From: Sphingobacterium sp. UBA5670
GTDB lineage: Bacteria; Bacteroidota; Bacteroidia; Sphingobacteriales; Sphingobacteriaceae
Direction of reading: 5' to 3'
DNA: 64,000 nt
NCBI RefSeq assembly: GCF_002420705.1
Contig: NZ_DIIM01000005.1
Coordinates: 484,034 to 548,033 of the forward strand
Within the stretch, counting starts at the first letter, position 1; every line of letters begins with the position of its first letter. This document shows, piece after piece, positions 1 through 9,446 of this stretch. The notes beneath the pieces were generated by a model. The model had not been told where the DNA came from, made no database searches, and saw only the letters and a list, made by a program, of their open reading frames with translations. Both the position numbers and the translations under genes were made by a program.

Positions 1-3000
1 AATGGTATATGCGTGGGATATCACGCTGGGGGAAGGACTACATTTACATTGGATGTTACTGATGCAATTAAATTGGATGGTACCCCCAATCTTTTAGCTG
101 TTCGAGCAGACCATCCGGCACATATTATGGATTTACCCTGGGTAGATGGGGGCTGTTCGACGGAAAGGGGATTTTCTGAGGGATCGCAGCCCATGGGAAT
201 CTTTAGGCCAGTGAGTCTATTGATTAAGAATGAAGTTTCTGTTACGCCCTTTGGCGAGCATTATTGGAATGATGAGACTGCTGATCATAAAAAGGCGATT
301 CTACATCAAATCGTCGAAGTGAGTAATAAAAGCCGAGTAAGTAAAGATTTGGAGATTGTAACCGAAGTTTTGGATCAGAATGGTAAATCAGTTATTCGAT
401 CAACATCGAACGATCAAATAAAGGAGAACGTAATAAAGGAAATTCGGCTGAAAGATCTTATCTTAAAAAATCCGGAATTATGGTCTGTGGAGTCGCCCTA
501 TTTGTATCGTATAAAAATGCAGATCAAAATTGGTGGTCAGGTTATTGACGAGGTAGAAACACCTTATGGAATTAGGTCTGTTCGTTGGTCAAAAGGTTTA
601 AAACCTTCTGGTGATCCACGCCTCTTGGTTAATGGGAAGCCTATATTTATTAATGGCATTGCTGAATATGAACATAAATTGGGGCAATCGCATGCCCTTG
701 ATAAGGAGGAGATTGATGCTCGAACTAGACAGATCAGGACGCTTGGATTCAACTCCTTTCGCGATGCCCACCAGCCACATAATCTGCGTTATCAACAAGC
801 TTGGGATCGACATGGTATTTTATTATGGACACAGCTGGCAGCTCATATTTGGTTTGATACCCCCGTATTTCGGGAGAATTTTAAAAAATTATTGACAGAA
901 TGGGTCCGCGAACGTAGAAATAGTCCATCGGTAATTTTGTGGGGTCTTGAAAATGAAAGTACGCTACCAGAAGATTTTGCACATGAGTGTACGGTATTGA
1001 TTCGGAAATTAGACCCGACTGCTTCTATACAACGATTAGTGACTACTTGTAACGGTGGCAGTGGAACCGATTGGGATGTTCCGCAAAATTGGACAGGTAC
1101 TTATGGGGGGGATCAGAAAACTTATGGCGATGACCTAATAAAGCAACAGCTTGTAGGCGAGTACGGCGCTTGGCGAAGCTTGGGTTTACATGCCGAACCA
1201 CCTTATCTTCCTAATGAAAATAACTACAACGAGGAGCGTTTCGCTGATATTTTACAAACGAAAGTGCGTTTGGCAGACTCTGTTAAAAATAGCGCTATTG
1301 GACATTATTTATGGCTTTGGAACTCACATGATAATCCGGGGCGTATTCAGGGGGGAGAAGGAAATCGGGATATCGACCGGATTGGTCCAGTGAATTATAA
1401 AGGCCTATTGACGCCTTGGGGGGAACTAACAGATGCTTATTATATGTATCTATCCCATTATGGTAAGAAGGAACAGCCCATGGTATATATTGCCATGCAT
1501 TCTTGGCCAAATCGTTGGTTGGCTCCCGGAGTAAAAGACAATATTCGTATTTTCTCCAATTGTGATGAAGTTGAACTTTTTAATGATTTAGGATCCCTAT
1601 CATTAGGGAAAAAACGACATCCTGGGTTTGGGCATCATATTGAATTTGATGGTGTTAATGTGAAGTATAATATATTATATGCCGAGGGACGAATAGGTGG
1701 AGTAGTCGCTAGTCGTGATACCATCATACTACAGAACCTTCCAGAAAGTCCACATTTTGATGACTTGTATAGCACTCCATCGGAAATTCTAAAACCAGAT
1801 TTGGGATATCACTATCTCTACCGTGTTAATTGTGGTGGTGATAATTATACAGATGAATTCGGGGGAGAGTGGAAAGCTGACCAACCTTATCGGTCCAAAT
1901 TGGGCTGGGGCAGTAAATCTTGGGCGGATCATTTTGAGGGGATGAACACTAATTTTGCCAGTCAACGGATAATTTTCGACCCAATTAAAGGAACAAGGGA
2001 TTGGCTGCTTTTTCAGACCTTCCGCTATGGGCTGGATAAGTTGGGCTATCAATTTGACTTACCTAATGGAGATTATTTCGTCGAACTCTATTTTGCCGAG
2101 CCCTGGTATGGGAAGTTTTCATCCGGAAAAGGAGATCGTATTTTTGACATTGCTATTAATGGTCAAATTGTAGAACATAAGTTTGATATTTATAAAGAAG
2201 CAGGGTTCCAGCGTGCAGTCAGAAAAAGGTATTCTGTCAAGGTAGTTGACGGAAAGATTTTTATTGATTTCCCACGTGTTTATGCTGGACAAGCAGTGTT
2301 ACAAGCGATTTCCATCGCTACAAAGGAGCATGTTCACCTAGTTTCAGAATCAGACGATCAAGATTATTATAATCTAGATTTATTGCGTCAAAATATAAAA
2401 CTTCATGGTTGGCTGGATATCGGCAGTGTATTGGAAAAGGAAGGGACTAAGGTAGTGTCATTTTTTTCGTTGCCATCGCCCTTGTTTGGTTCGGAATATT
2501 TTGAGCTTGATATCAATAAAACCTATAAGCTACGTTTTAAAGAAGCCACCAACGTTTTCTATCTAGGAAATAGGAAGCCTGATGATTTTGAAAGTACAAA
2601 AGACAGTGTTCAATTGAACACGGGAAAATATTTTGCAGTATTCCGTAAGGTATTGAAGGCCGGGGAGGAAATTTTTATAAAGACAGCGCGCCGTGGAGAA
2701 ATTGTGGCTTTTCAGCAGCAAAGTGGTCTTCTGCCAGTGTATGACTTGAAAGAAGTTAAAAACTATAAAGCTTATCAAACCGCTTGGCGGGGAGGTGTTT
2801 CCGAAATCGAATTTGCGGGACAAAAACGTTTGGCTTTTAACAGTAATAAAGGGTATATCGCTTGGCGGTTTCAGGTCGGTGCGGCAGATGTATATGCATT
2901 ATCAATGAAGTATCATAATCCATTTAAGGAGGTACGATGTGCTTACTATGAAATTTTAGACAAAGATAAACATGTGTTGGTAGCCAAAACTCCAATAAAA

Positions 3001-3138
3001 TTGGAACCAACGCGCTCAGGAAAATGGAATTATATCAATACTGATACAAAGACAATGATTAATGCAGGAACCTATTATGTTAAGTTGTATTCTTTTGATT
3101 CAGAAGGTGTAATTGTTGATAATCTAGAAGTTAAATAG
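1..3138 (+). CDS. GH2 family glycoside hydrolase with malectin-like domain (5' truncated)
   Basis: The reading frame is open from base 1 (codons for NGIC precede the first GTG at 13), so the window cuts off the signal peptide and first beta-sandwich. The visible part is a GH2 enzyme, probably a beta-galactosidase or related exo-glycosidase of the periplasm. Numbering from the GTG at 13, the acid/base Glu is likely E315 (GLENES) and the nucleophile E383 (VGEYGAW). Residues about 600-775 resemble malectin/di-glucose-binding domains (RVNCGG start, LYFAEPW motif). The last 120 or so residues look like another beta-sandwich that may bind carbohydrate. It lies 167 bp upstream of the DUF3826 gene and may close a preceding unit. 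The GH2 call is firm; the substrate is not. Confidence 0.85.
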   Translation, partial: NGICVGYHAGGRTTFTLDVTDAIKLDGTPNLLAVRADHPAHIMDLPWVDGGCSTERGFSEGSQPMGIFRPVSLLIKNEVSVTPFGEHYWNDETADHKKAILHQIVEVSNKSRVSKDLEIVTEVLDQNGKSVIRSTSNDQIKENVIKEIRLKDLILKNPELWSVESPYLYRIKMQIKIGGQVIDEVETPYGIRSVRWSKGLKPSGDPRLLVNGKPIFINGIAEYEHKLGQSHALDKEEIDARTRQIRTLGFNSFRDAHQPHNLRYQQAWDRHGILLWTQLAAHIWFDTPVFRENFKKLLTEWVRERRNSPSVILWGLENESTLPEDFAHECTVLIRKLDPTASIQRLVTTCNGGSGTDWDVPQNWTGTYGGDQKTYGDDLIKQQLVGEYGAWRSLGLHAEPPYLPNENNYNEERFADILQTKVRLADSVKNSAIGHYLWLWNSHDNPGRIQGGEGNRDIDRIGPVNYKGLLTPWGELTDAYYMYLSHYGKKEQPMVYIAMHSWPNRWLAPGVKDNIRIFSNCDEVELFNDLGSLSLGKKRHPGFGHHIEFDGVNVKYNILYAEGRIGGVVASRDTIILQNLPESPHFDDLYSTPSEILKPDLGYHYLYRVNCGGDNYTDEFGGEWKADQPYRSKLGWGSKSWADHFEGMNTNFASQRIIFDPIKGTRDWLLFQTFRYGLDKLGYQFDLPNGDYFVELYFAEPWYGKFSSGKGDRIFDIAINGQIVEHKFDIYKEAGFQRAVRKRYSVKVVDGKIFIDFPRVYAGQAVLQAISIATKEHVHLVSESDDQDYYNLDLLRQNIKLHGWLDIGSVLEKEGTKVVSFFSLPSPLFGSEYFELDINKTYKLRFKEATNVFYLGNRKPDDFESTKDSVQLNTGKYFAVFRKVLKAGEEIFIKTARRGEIVAFQQQSGLLPVYDLKEVKNYKAYQTAWRGGVSEIEFAGQKRLAFNSNKGYIAWRFQVGAADVYALSMKYHNPFKEVRCAYYEILDKDKHVLVAKTPIKLEPTRSGKWNYINTDTKTMINAGTYYVKLYSFDSEGVIVDNLEVK

Positions 3139-3246
3139 TTAGTAGGTCAGGATAGTACATGACGGTTGTCCATGAAATTTTCAGTTATATTGGGTACTCG
3201 AATTTTTTATGTCGTTTTGACGTTTATTTTGAGGGATTATAAAAGG

Positions 3247-3270
3247 AAATAAAGTTAAAGGGCTTTATTT
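3247..3270 (+). promoter_or_regulatory. A/T-rich 8-bp perfect inverted repeat in the gap before the DUF3826 gene
   Basis: AAATAAAG at 3247-3254 is the exact reverse complement of CTTTATTT at 3263-3270, with an 8-nt loop. It sits about 35 bases upstream of the start codon at 3306. The stem is A/T rich and has no following T tract, so it is not a convincing terminator. It may be a leader hairpin or a protein-binding site. I saw no clear TAnnTTTG promoter box in this 167-bp gap. Confidence 0.3.
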
Positions 3271-3305
3271 AATGTTTAATAACCAAAAAAGGGATAAACC
3301 ATTTC

Positions 3306-3920
3306 ATGCCTATGAAACGTTTTGCACTATTCACATTTTTATTTTTAAGTGTGTCTATGACATTTAGTCAAACAGAAGACACCTATTGGAAAACTATTAC
3401 AGATCGGTCTGCAAAAATTGTAGCTAAACTAGGGTTAGCGGATCTGACCAAACAAGAAATAGTAGTTCACATTATTCGTGATCAGTATTATCTTTTAAAT
3501 GCTTGTTATACACTTCGTGATTTAAAAATCAAGGAGAATACGGATAAGAGCTTAAAAGAGCAGATCACACGGGAGACGCTTCAAGAAACAACCAATTTAA
3601 ATCAAGCTTTTGTAAAACGACTAAAAGAAGTTTTAACAGATTCAGAAGTCGAAGCGGTTAAAAACGGTATGACTTATAATGTTTATCCGAATACCGTAAA
3701 GGCCTATCAAGATATGATTCCTCGGCTTACAAAAGACGAAGTGCATATGATTGACAGTTTGCTTTATGAGGCGCGCGATTTTGCGATGCAAGCTGAATCG
3801 TCGGAAAAAAAACACGCTTGGTTCGGTAAATACAAAGGCAAAATCAATAACTATTTAGCGTCTCATGGCTATAACCTAAAAGAAGAAGGCGATAAATGGG
3901 CTGCGAGATTAAAAAAATAA
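3306..3920 (+). CDS. DUF3826 domain secreted protein (copy 1)
   Basis: This is a 204-aa protein with an N-terminal signal peptide (MPMKRFALFTF..., cleavage near TFSQ). The rest is alpha-helical and charged, and matches my memory of the DUF3826 family, which is common in Bacteroidota pectin loci and has no established activity. Family-like features are the middle motif KNGMTYNVYP (about residues 120-129) and a C-terminal KYKGKINNYL segment. ATG 3306 was taken as start; ATG 3312 is equally possible. It lies 13 bp upstream of the susC-like gene and is probably co-transcribed with it. A second member of the family lies at 26969-27607. The family call is by motif recognition; no function is claimed. 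Confidence 0.75.
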   Translation: MPMKRFALFTFLFLSVSMTFSQTEDTYWKTITDRSAKIVAKLGLADLTKQEIVVHIIRDQYYLLNACYTLRDLKIKENTDKSLKEQITRETLQETTNLNQAFVKRLKEVLTDSEVEAVKNGMTYNVYPNTVKAYQDMIPRLTKDEVHMIDSLLYEARDFAMQAESSEKKHAWFGKYKGKINNYLASHGYNLKEEGDKWAARLKK

Positions 3921-3933
3921 CCCAGTAAATCAA

Positions 3934-6900
3934 ATGAATACCCAAATTATGAATCAGCTCATATTCCCGAGTAAATCCTCTAAAAGGTTGGCACAACTGC
4001 TGGCTATTGGAATAATGACTGGCGGGATTATTCCGTCATACTCCTATGGAGTAAATTTAAGTGAACACAATTTAAATTTTTTTAAAAATATAACAGGAAA
4101 GGTTGTTGATCAAAATGGAAAACCGCTTGCCGGGGTAACGATTTCCATTAAAGGATCAAAAACTGCGACTTCAACGGATGCAGATGGTACGTTTAGGCTA
4201 AACTTGCCCGCTGGAAATGAGATTTTAGTGCTCAATTTTGTTGGGTATAAAAAGTTGGAAGTTCCGGTTGGAAACCAAAATGTCTTAAATATACGGATGG
4301 AAGCCGAGAGCCAGGAACTTGAAGAAGTTATCGCTGTTGGTTATACCACGCAGAAAAAAGCACATTTAACAGGCTCTGTTGTGGCAATAAAAGCGGAGGA
4401 GATAGAAGATTTACCGACGACGAATATTGGTGCTGCGTTAGCGGGGCGTGTTACTGGACTAAGTGTCAGTGGCGGCAATACTCGACCTGGAACGAAAGCG
4501 TCTTTAACTATACGAAAACCGATGGGGCCAAGTAAAGACGGAGGAACAACAGATCCTTTGTACGTTATTGACGGGATGGTACAGGTTGATGGACAAAATC
4601 AACCCGATGCAACATTGTTTGGAAATTTAGATCCTTCCGAAATTGAGAGTATATCTTTTTTGAAAGATGGAGCAGCTGCAGTTTATGGCGTGCGAGGGGC
4701 AAATGGAGTCGTTTTGGTTACGACGAAAAGGGGAAAGGTAGGTACGCCTAAAATTAGCTACAATGGTTCCTATGCTATTAATGATGAAGCTTACCGGACA
4801 AAAATGATGGATGCTTATCAATATGGCATGTACTTCAATATCATGAATGGGCCAAATGGGAGCAATAGTGATCCAACAAAACCAGGCTTTGATAAATGGT
4901 TTTTTTCACAGGATGAGCTCGATTATTTTAAAAATCATTCCTACAACTGGTTGGACGATGCTTGGAAATCGAGTTATTTGACCAGACATTCCTTGAATAT
5001 TTCAGGAGGAGCTGATAAAGCAACTTATTTTGCGAATGTTGCATACAGCAAACAAGACGGAAATTTAGGTACGCTCGACTATGATCGTTGGAACTTTAGG
5101 GCAGGTAGCGATATCCAAGTAGCAAGTAACTTTAAAGTTGGGATACAGGTGTCTGGGAATACGGGAAACCTACAAAAAACATTTAACAAAATTGGTGGCG
5201 AAAATGATGATAACGATTATCGTAATTTGTTGTTGGCTTCTCCCTATGTGCCAGCCTATGTGAATGGTTTGCCAGTTCGACTACCAGGGACATCAGGAGA
5301 TCTATCAGCCTATCATTATTTTGAATTGCAAAAGCTTGGTAATCTGGCAACGTCAGACACCCGTCAATTCAGTATCAACTTAAATGGAGAATATCGTGCT
5401 CCATGGCTTGATGGGTTGATTTTACGCGGATCTTACAATCGAAATTTGAAAAATGATAGAGGTACCCAAATAGGTACAAAATACCAAACTTATACCTTTA
5501 CGAGAGCGGGTGACAATGGACATATCTATGATCTTGCTACAGATCCGAAAGCAGTTACTTTTAGTAATGGCAACAGAGTTTATTTTTCGAATGCGGCAGG
5601 CAACAACTATCAGGTAAATTTTACCGCTACCTATGATAAACAATGGAAAAAGCATAATTTCTCTGGATTATTTTCTGTTGAAAAAGCCGAGGCTAATAGT
5701 TCACAAGAAGATGTTTGGAAAGACGATCCTTTGGCGACAACGAATGGCCAATTTAACACCGCTTTTGGAGCGGTGAGTGGTCGTACGGCAGCTTATGAAT
5801 CAGGAACACTAGGTTATGTGGGACGTTTGAACTATCGTTATGGTAATAAATATCTTGGGGAGATTTTGTTTCGTTCGGATGCGTCAACAAAATTTGCTCC
5901 GGAGAATTACTGGGGAAATTTTTACAATGTTTCTGCAGGTTGGGTGATCAGTGAAGAAAGCTTTTTTCATTCAAAGGCGATTGATTATTTGAAGTTACGC
6001 TTGTCTCATGGTAAGCTAGGTAATGACCAGACTGCTGCCTGGGGATGGTTACAACGCTACACTTATCAGCAGGGAAAAGGTGGTGTTTTTGGTGAAAATA
6101 ATAATTCCATCGATGCGAGTACTGGCTTAAAAATGGAAAAATCTCCGAACAGAAATGCGACTTGGGCCAATGAATATAAAAATAATATTGGTATTGATGC
6201 GCGGTTTCTAGATAGTCGATTATCCGCTACAGTCGATGGCTACTATAACAAAGGTTATGATCTTCTGGTAATAAGGACAGGAAATATTCCTGTTTCAGTT
6301 GGAGGATCTGTAGCAGCGGAAAATTATGGACGTAAAAATACCTTCGGCTATGAGTTTGAATTAGGTTGGCAAGATAAAGTTAATGAGTTTAACTACGGGA
6401 TTAGCACTCGTTTTTCTTGGTCTAATGATAAGGTTATCTTGGGAGATTTTAATGATATTGACGCTCTATACCCATGGAAAGCACATCCGAATGGGCCGTC
6501 TGACAATGGTGCCTGGGGATACGATTATTTAGGGATGTTTAAAACGCAACAAGATATTGATAATTATGTAAGTCAATACAATATTACACAAGTATTTGAA
6601 GAGACTGCTGATAAGCTTAGGCCAGGTATGCTTTATTATCGCGATGTTCGTGGAGCACTACAGGCGGATGGTACATTCGCAGGGCCAGATGGAATCATTA
6701 ATGAAAATGATCAAATCCAATTAGCTAAAAATAGTACAAACCATTATGCGGTTGGAATGACCTTTAAAGCAGGTTTCAAAGGCTTTAGTGCGGAGGCCGT
6801 ATTGACAGGTTCCTTTGGGGGGTATGCTGAAATCACTGAACGTAATAAGTTGAATAATGATATTTCGCGTGTTTATACCAATCTTCCTGTGATTTGGGGA

Positions 6901-7212
6901 AATATCTACGATCCAGACCTCAATCCTACGGGAACAATGCCGAATCCACAATGGTCTGATATTTATAACCGAGTATCTAGTTTTTGGTCAATTCCAGCCT
7001 TTCAGATGCGTATGAGTAGTTTCAATGTAGGTTATAAACTACCTGAAAAACTGGTGAAATATCTAAAGGTATCTAATGCCCGTGTGTATGTCAGTGCAAT
7101 GAATCCATTAACCATCTATAACCCATTCAAATATAAAGATGGTAATGGCGCAGCTTGGGATACTTATCCAAATTTGCGTACGTATTCTTTTGGTGTGAAT
7201 GTAACATTATAA
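3934..7212 (+). CDS. SusC/RagA-like TonB-dependent outer-membrane transporter (pair 1)
   Basis: This 1092-aa protein imports oligosaccharides across the outer membrane with its SusD partner. After a signal sequence (about residues 1-40) comes a carboxypeptidase-D-regulatory-like domain (about 53-125, ITGKVVDQNGKPLAGV). A TonB-box-like stretch (EEVIAVGYTTQKK) and the plug domain follow (LYVIDGM, SIEFLKDGAA-type and GANGVVLVTTKRG motifs), then a long beta-barrel ending in YSFGVNVTL. There is no STN domain, so signalling to an anti-sigma factor is unlikely. ATG 3934 is used; ATG 3949 is an alternative. The SusD partner begins 85 bp downstream. The ligand is probably a pectin fragment, judged only from neighbouring lyases. 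Confidence 0.95.
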   Translation: MNTQIMNQLIFPSKSSKRLAQLLAIGIMTGGIIPSYSYGVNLSEHNLNFFKNITGKVVDQNGKPLAGVTISIKGSKTATSTDADGTFRLNLPAGNEILVLNFVGYKKLEVPVGNQNVLNIRMEAESQELEEVIAVGYTTQKKAHLTGSVVAIKAEEIEDLPTTNIGAALAGRVTGLSVSGGNTRPGTKASLTIRKPMGPSKDGGTTDPLYVIDGMVQVDGQNQPDATLFGNLDPSEIESISFLKDGAAAVYGVRGANGVVLVTTKRGKVGTPKISYNGSYAINDEAYRTKMMDAYQYGMYFNIMNGPNGSNSDPTKPGFDKWFFSQDELDYFKNHSYNWLDDAWKSSYLTRHSLNISGGADKATYFANVAYSKQDGNLGTLDYDRWNFRAGSDIQVASNFKVGIQVSGNTGNLQKTFNKIGGENDDNDYRNLLLASPYVPAYVNGLPVRLPGTSGDLSAYHYFELQKLGNLATSDTRQFSINLNGEYRAPWLDGLILRGSYNRNLKNDRGTQIGTKYQTYTFTRAGDNGHIYDLATDPKAVTFSNGNRVYFSNAAGNNYQVNFTATYDKQWKKHNFSGLFSVEKAEANSSQEDVWKDDPLATTNGQFNTAFGAVSGRTAAYESGTLGYVGRLNYRYGNKYLGEILFRSDASTKFAPENYWGNFYNVSAGWVISEESFFHSKAIDYLKLRLSHGKLGNDQTAAWGWLQRYTYQQGKGGVFGENNNSIDASTGLKMEKSPNRNATWANEYKNNIGIDARFLDSRLSATVDGYYNKGYDLLVIRTGNIPVSVGGSVAAENYGRKNTFGYEFELGWQDKVNEFNYGISTRFSWSNDKVILGDFNDIDALYPWKAHPNGPSDNGAWGYDYLGMFKTQQDIDNYVSQYNITQVFEETADKLRPGMLYYRDVRGALQADGTFAGPDGIINENDQIQLAKNSTNHYAVGMTFKAGFKGFSAEAVLTGSFGGYAEITERNKLNNDISRVYTNLPVIWGNIYDPDLNPTGTMPNPQWSDIYNRVSSFWSIPAFQMRMSSFNVGYKLPEKLVKYLKVSNARVYVSAMNPLTIYNPFKYKDGNGAAWDTYPNLRTYSFGVNVTL

Positions 7213-7265
7213 CGTAAAAACAAACTGTCCAAGACAAAACCCAAGATGATTTTTGAATGGTCAGC

Positions 7266-7281
7266 TCCATCGAATGATGGA
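7266..7281 (+). promoter_or_regulatory. Short hairpin between the SusC and SusD genes
   Basis: TCCATC and GATGGA form a perfect 6-bp stem with the tetraloop GAAT, 16 bases before the SusD start codon. It has no T tract. It could tune relative expression of the pair through mRNA stability or access to the start codon, but this is only a structural observation. Confidence 0.3.
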
Positions 7282-7297
7282 ATAAAATTATATACAA

Positions 7298-9328
7298 ATG
7301 AAAAAAATATCAATATTGAATATAGCATTAGTATGCCTACTCTTGACAAATCAAGCTTGTAAGGATAATTTTCTAGAAGAGAAAACGGACTTAGCCGCTG
7401 TCAAAGAGGATGATGTATTCAAAGATCCCATTTTGGCGCGTGCATATGTGGATTATGTTTACGGTTTGTTTTTGCCGCCAAATAATGCGCAAACATTTGT
7501 GGCGACGCAAGATGCGTCCGAAAATGGAGGGTATAGCAATACATTTACCCAAACTACAGATGAATTGGCGGGAGAAACGGATTATAACAAAAAATGGAAT
7601 ACGATCTCTTATATTAATAATCATGCTAATAAATATTTTGGTCAACGAATGTCAGCGAGCGTAGGAAATAACGTTTGGACCAGAATGAAGGAGATCAATG
7701 TTTTTTTAGAAAAAATCGATCAAGGGGGAATTGACGAGGCAACGCGAAACCAAATGAAAGGTCAACTTTATTTCTGGCGTGCATTTCAGTACTTTCAACT
7801 GGTTCGGATGTATGGCGGTGTGCCTTTAGTGTTAAGTTCACAGATGCCCGTTGTCGGAAATAATGAAGAGAATTCTATTCAAAGGAGCAGCACTGCAGAG
7901 TGTGTGGCCCAAATTGTAAAAGACTTAGACATGGCAAAGAGCCTTTTGCCAGGAAAATGGGATGCCGCAAATTGGGGTCGTATCACAAGTGGGGCGGCAG
8001 CTGCATTAAAGGGACGCGTTTTGTTAACCTATGCTAGTCCGCAATTTAATCCAAACGATTCCCGTGATCGGTGGCAAGCTGCATATACGGCCAATTTGGA
8101 GGCGAAAAACTTGTTGGAGCAAAATGGCTTTGGTTTATTTCAGAATGGTGGCACAGCGAATGGTAAAGCTTGGGCTGACCTGTTTTTAACCGAAGGCAGT
8201 GCAAATCCTGAGGCGGTAATAGTTTATGGATTTAACAATTTAACTTCAACAAGTGGAGCTGTTAAAAATAACGGTTGGGAACAAGTGGTTAGACCTCGTG
8301 CCCTCTCCGGCTCGGGGTCTATTTCCCCTACTAAACAAATGCTGGATGCATTTCCAATGTTAGATGGGAGAAGTATAGATGATCCATCATCTGCTTATAG
8401 CTACGATAAACAAAAGTTCTATAAAAATAGGGATCCACGATTTTCAAAGACATTTGTCTTTAACGGCGCGCTTTTTCCATATGGGAGTGGCAGCGAATAT
8501 CGCCAGTGGACTTATTATTGGAAGAATAAAAAAGGAGCCTATATTTCTACTGAAACCCAAGGTGCTAATGCCAGCGGTATTTATTTGAAAAAAGGTGCTG
8601 ATCCAAAAGCTTCTGGAACATCTAATGGTGGAGCAGGTTTTCAACAAAGTGGAACTGATTTTATTGAATTACGCTTTGCGGAAGTGATATTGAATTTAGC
8701 GGAATCGGCTATTGGTTCAGATAAATTAACAGAGGGGCTTGCTGGAATTATTGAGATTCGTAAACGTGCTGGGCTTGAGGATAAGGATGGATCTTATGGT
8801 TTAAGTGCTGCGGTGGGAAGTAGAAATAAGCTATTTGGGGCTGTGATTAATGAGCGTAGATTAGAGTTCGCTTATGAGGGAAAACGATTCTATGATCTAA
8901 GGAGATGGAAGCTTTTCGAGACAGACTCTCCTACTGCGCAAAGAATAGGAGTAAAACCATTGAATGGCACAAGGCGTACCGGTCTATTAATTACTGTGAA
9001 AAACAATGGAATGGATTATGTTGGCGATCTAGATCCGTTATTAAGGGATAGTAAAGGCGGTGTGCCAGTAATTGAACGCCAGCCTTCATCGTATCCTTCT
9101 GGAATTGCAAATCAAGATGAATATTTGGATTATTTATATGACAATTACTTCACTATCGCGGAAAAAGACGATTTGGATCCCACAAATGGTGTATGGACTT
9201 TCACCTGGTATCCACAATATTATTTCTTTGGACTAAACGAGACGATCTTATCTACCTCACCTTATTTACAACAAACAACAGGTTGGGATAGCATGAATGG
9301 AGCTGGAACTTTTGATCCTCTAAAATAA
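7298..9328 (+). CDS. SusD/RagB-like nutrient-binding outer-membrane lipoprotein (pair 1)
   Basis: This 676-aa surface lipoprotein caps the SusC-like transporter encoded just upstream. The signal peptide ends in a lipobox with Cys21 (TNQAC). The SusD N-terminal helical repeats are visible around residues 150-190 (WRAFQYFQLVRMYGGVPLV). The C-terminal SusD signature is near residues 510-545 (ERRLEFAYEGKRFYDLRRW). The length is above the roughly 500-600 residues usual for the family, with extra loops in the second half that may contribute to ligand choice. Ligand specificity cannot be read from the sequence. Confidence 0.95.
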   Translation: MKKISILNIALVCLLLTNQACKDNFLEEKTDLAAVKEDDVFKDPILARAYVDYVYGLFLPPNNAQTFVATQDASENGGYSNTFTQTTDELAGETDYNKKWNTISYINNHANKYFGQRMSASVGNNVWTRMKEINVFLEKIDQGGIDEATRNQMKGQLYFWRAFQYFQLVRMYGGVPLVLSSQMPVVGNNEENSIQRSSTAECVAQIVKDLDMAKSLLPGKWDAANWGRITSGAAAALKGRVLLTYASPQFNPNDSRDRWQAAYTANLEAKNLLEQNGFGLFQNGGTANGKAWADLFLTEGSANPEAVIVYGFNNLTSTSGAVKNNGWEQVVRPRALSGSGSISPTKQMLDAFPMLDGRSIDDPSSAYSYDKQKFYKNRDPRFSKTFVFNGALFPYGSGSEYRQWTYYWKNKKGAYISTETQGANASGIYLKKGADPKASGTSNGGAGFQQSGTDFIELRFAEVILNLAESAIGSDKLTEGLAGIIEIRKRAGLEDKDGSYGLSAAVGSRNKLFGAVINERRLEFAYEGKRFYDLRRWKLFETDSPTAQRIGVKPLNGTRRTGLLITVKNNGMDYVGDLDPLLRDSKGGVPVIERQPSSYPSGIANQDEYLDYLYDNYFTIAEKDDLDPTNGVWTFTWYPQYYFFGLNETILSTSPYLQQTTGWDSMNGAGTFDPLK

Positions 9329-9377
9329 TTCCATTTGTAAAAAATATTAAAGTAATGTATGTGAATTGTGACACGCA

Positions 9378-9412
9378 TTGTTTTTTATAAATGTACAACT
9401 GACATATATTTG
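9378..9412 (+). promoter_or_regulatory. Candidate Bacteroidota-type promoter before the pectate lyase genes
   Basis: TATATTTG at 9405-9412 matches the TAnnTTTG -7 consensus of Bacteroidota. A TTG at 9378-9380 could be the -33 element, although the 24-bp spacing is longer than usual. The box is about 35 bases before the start codon at 9447, in the 118-bp gap after the SusD gene. It would allow the lyase block to be transcribed separately from the SusC/D pair. Confidence 0.4.
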
Positions 9413-9446
9413 AATAAGAATTATAAATCCTACTAACTAGATAAAC

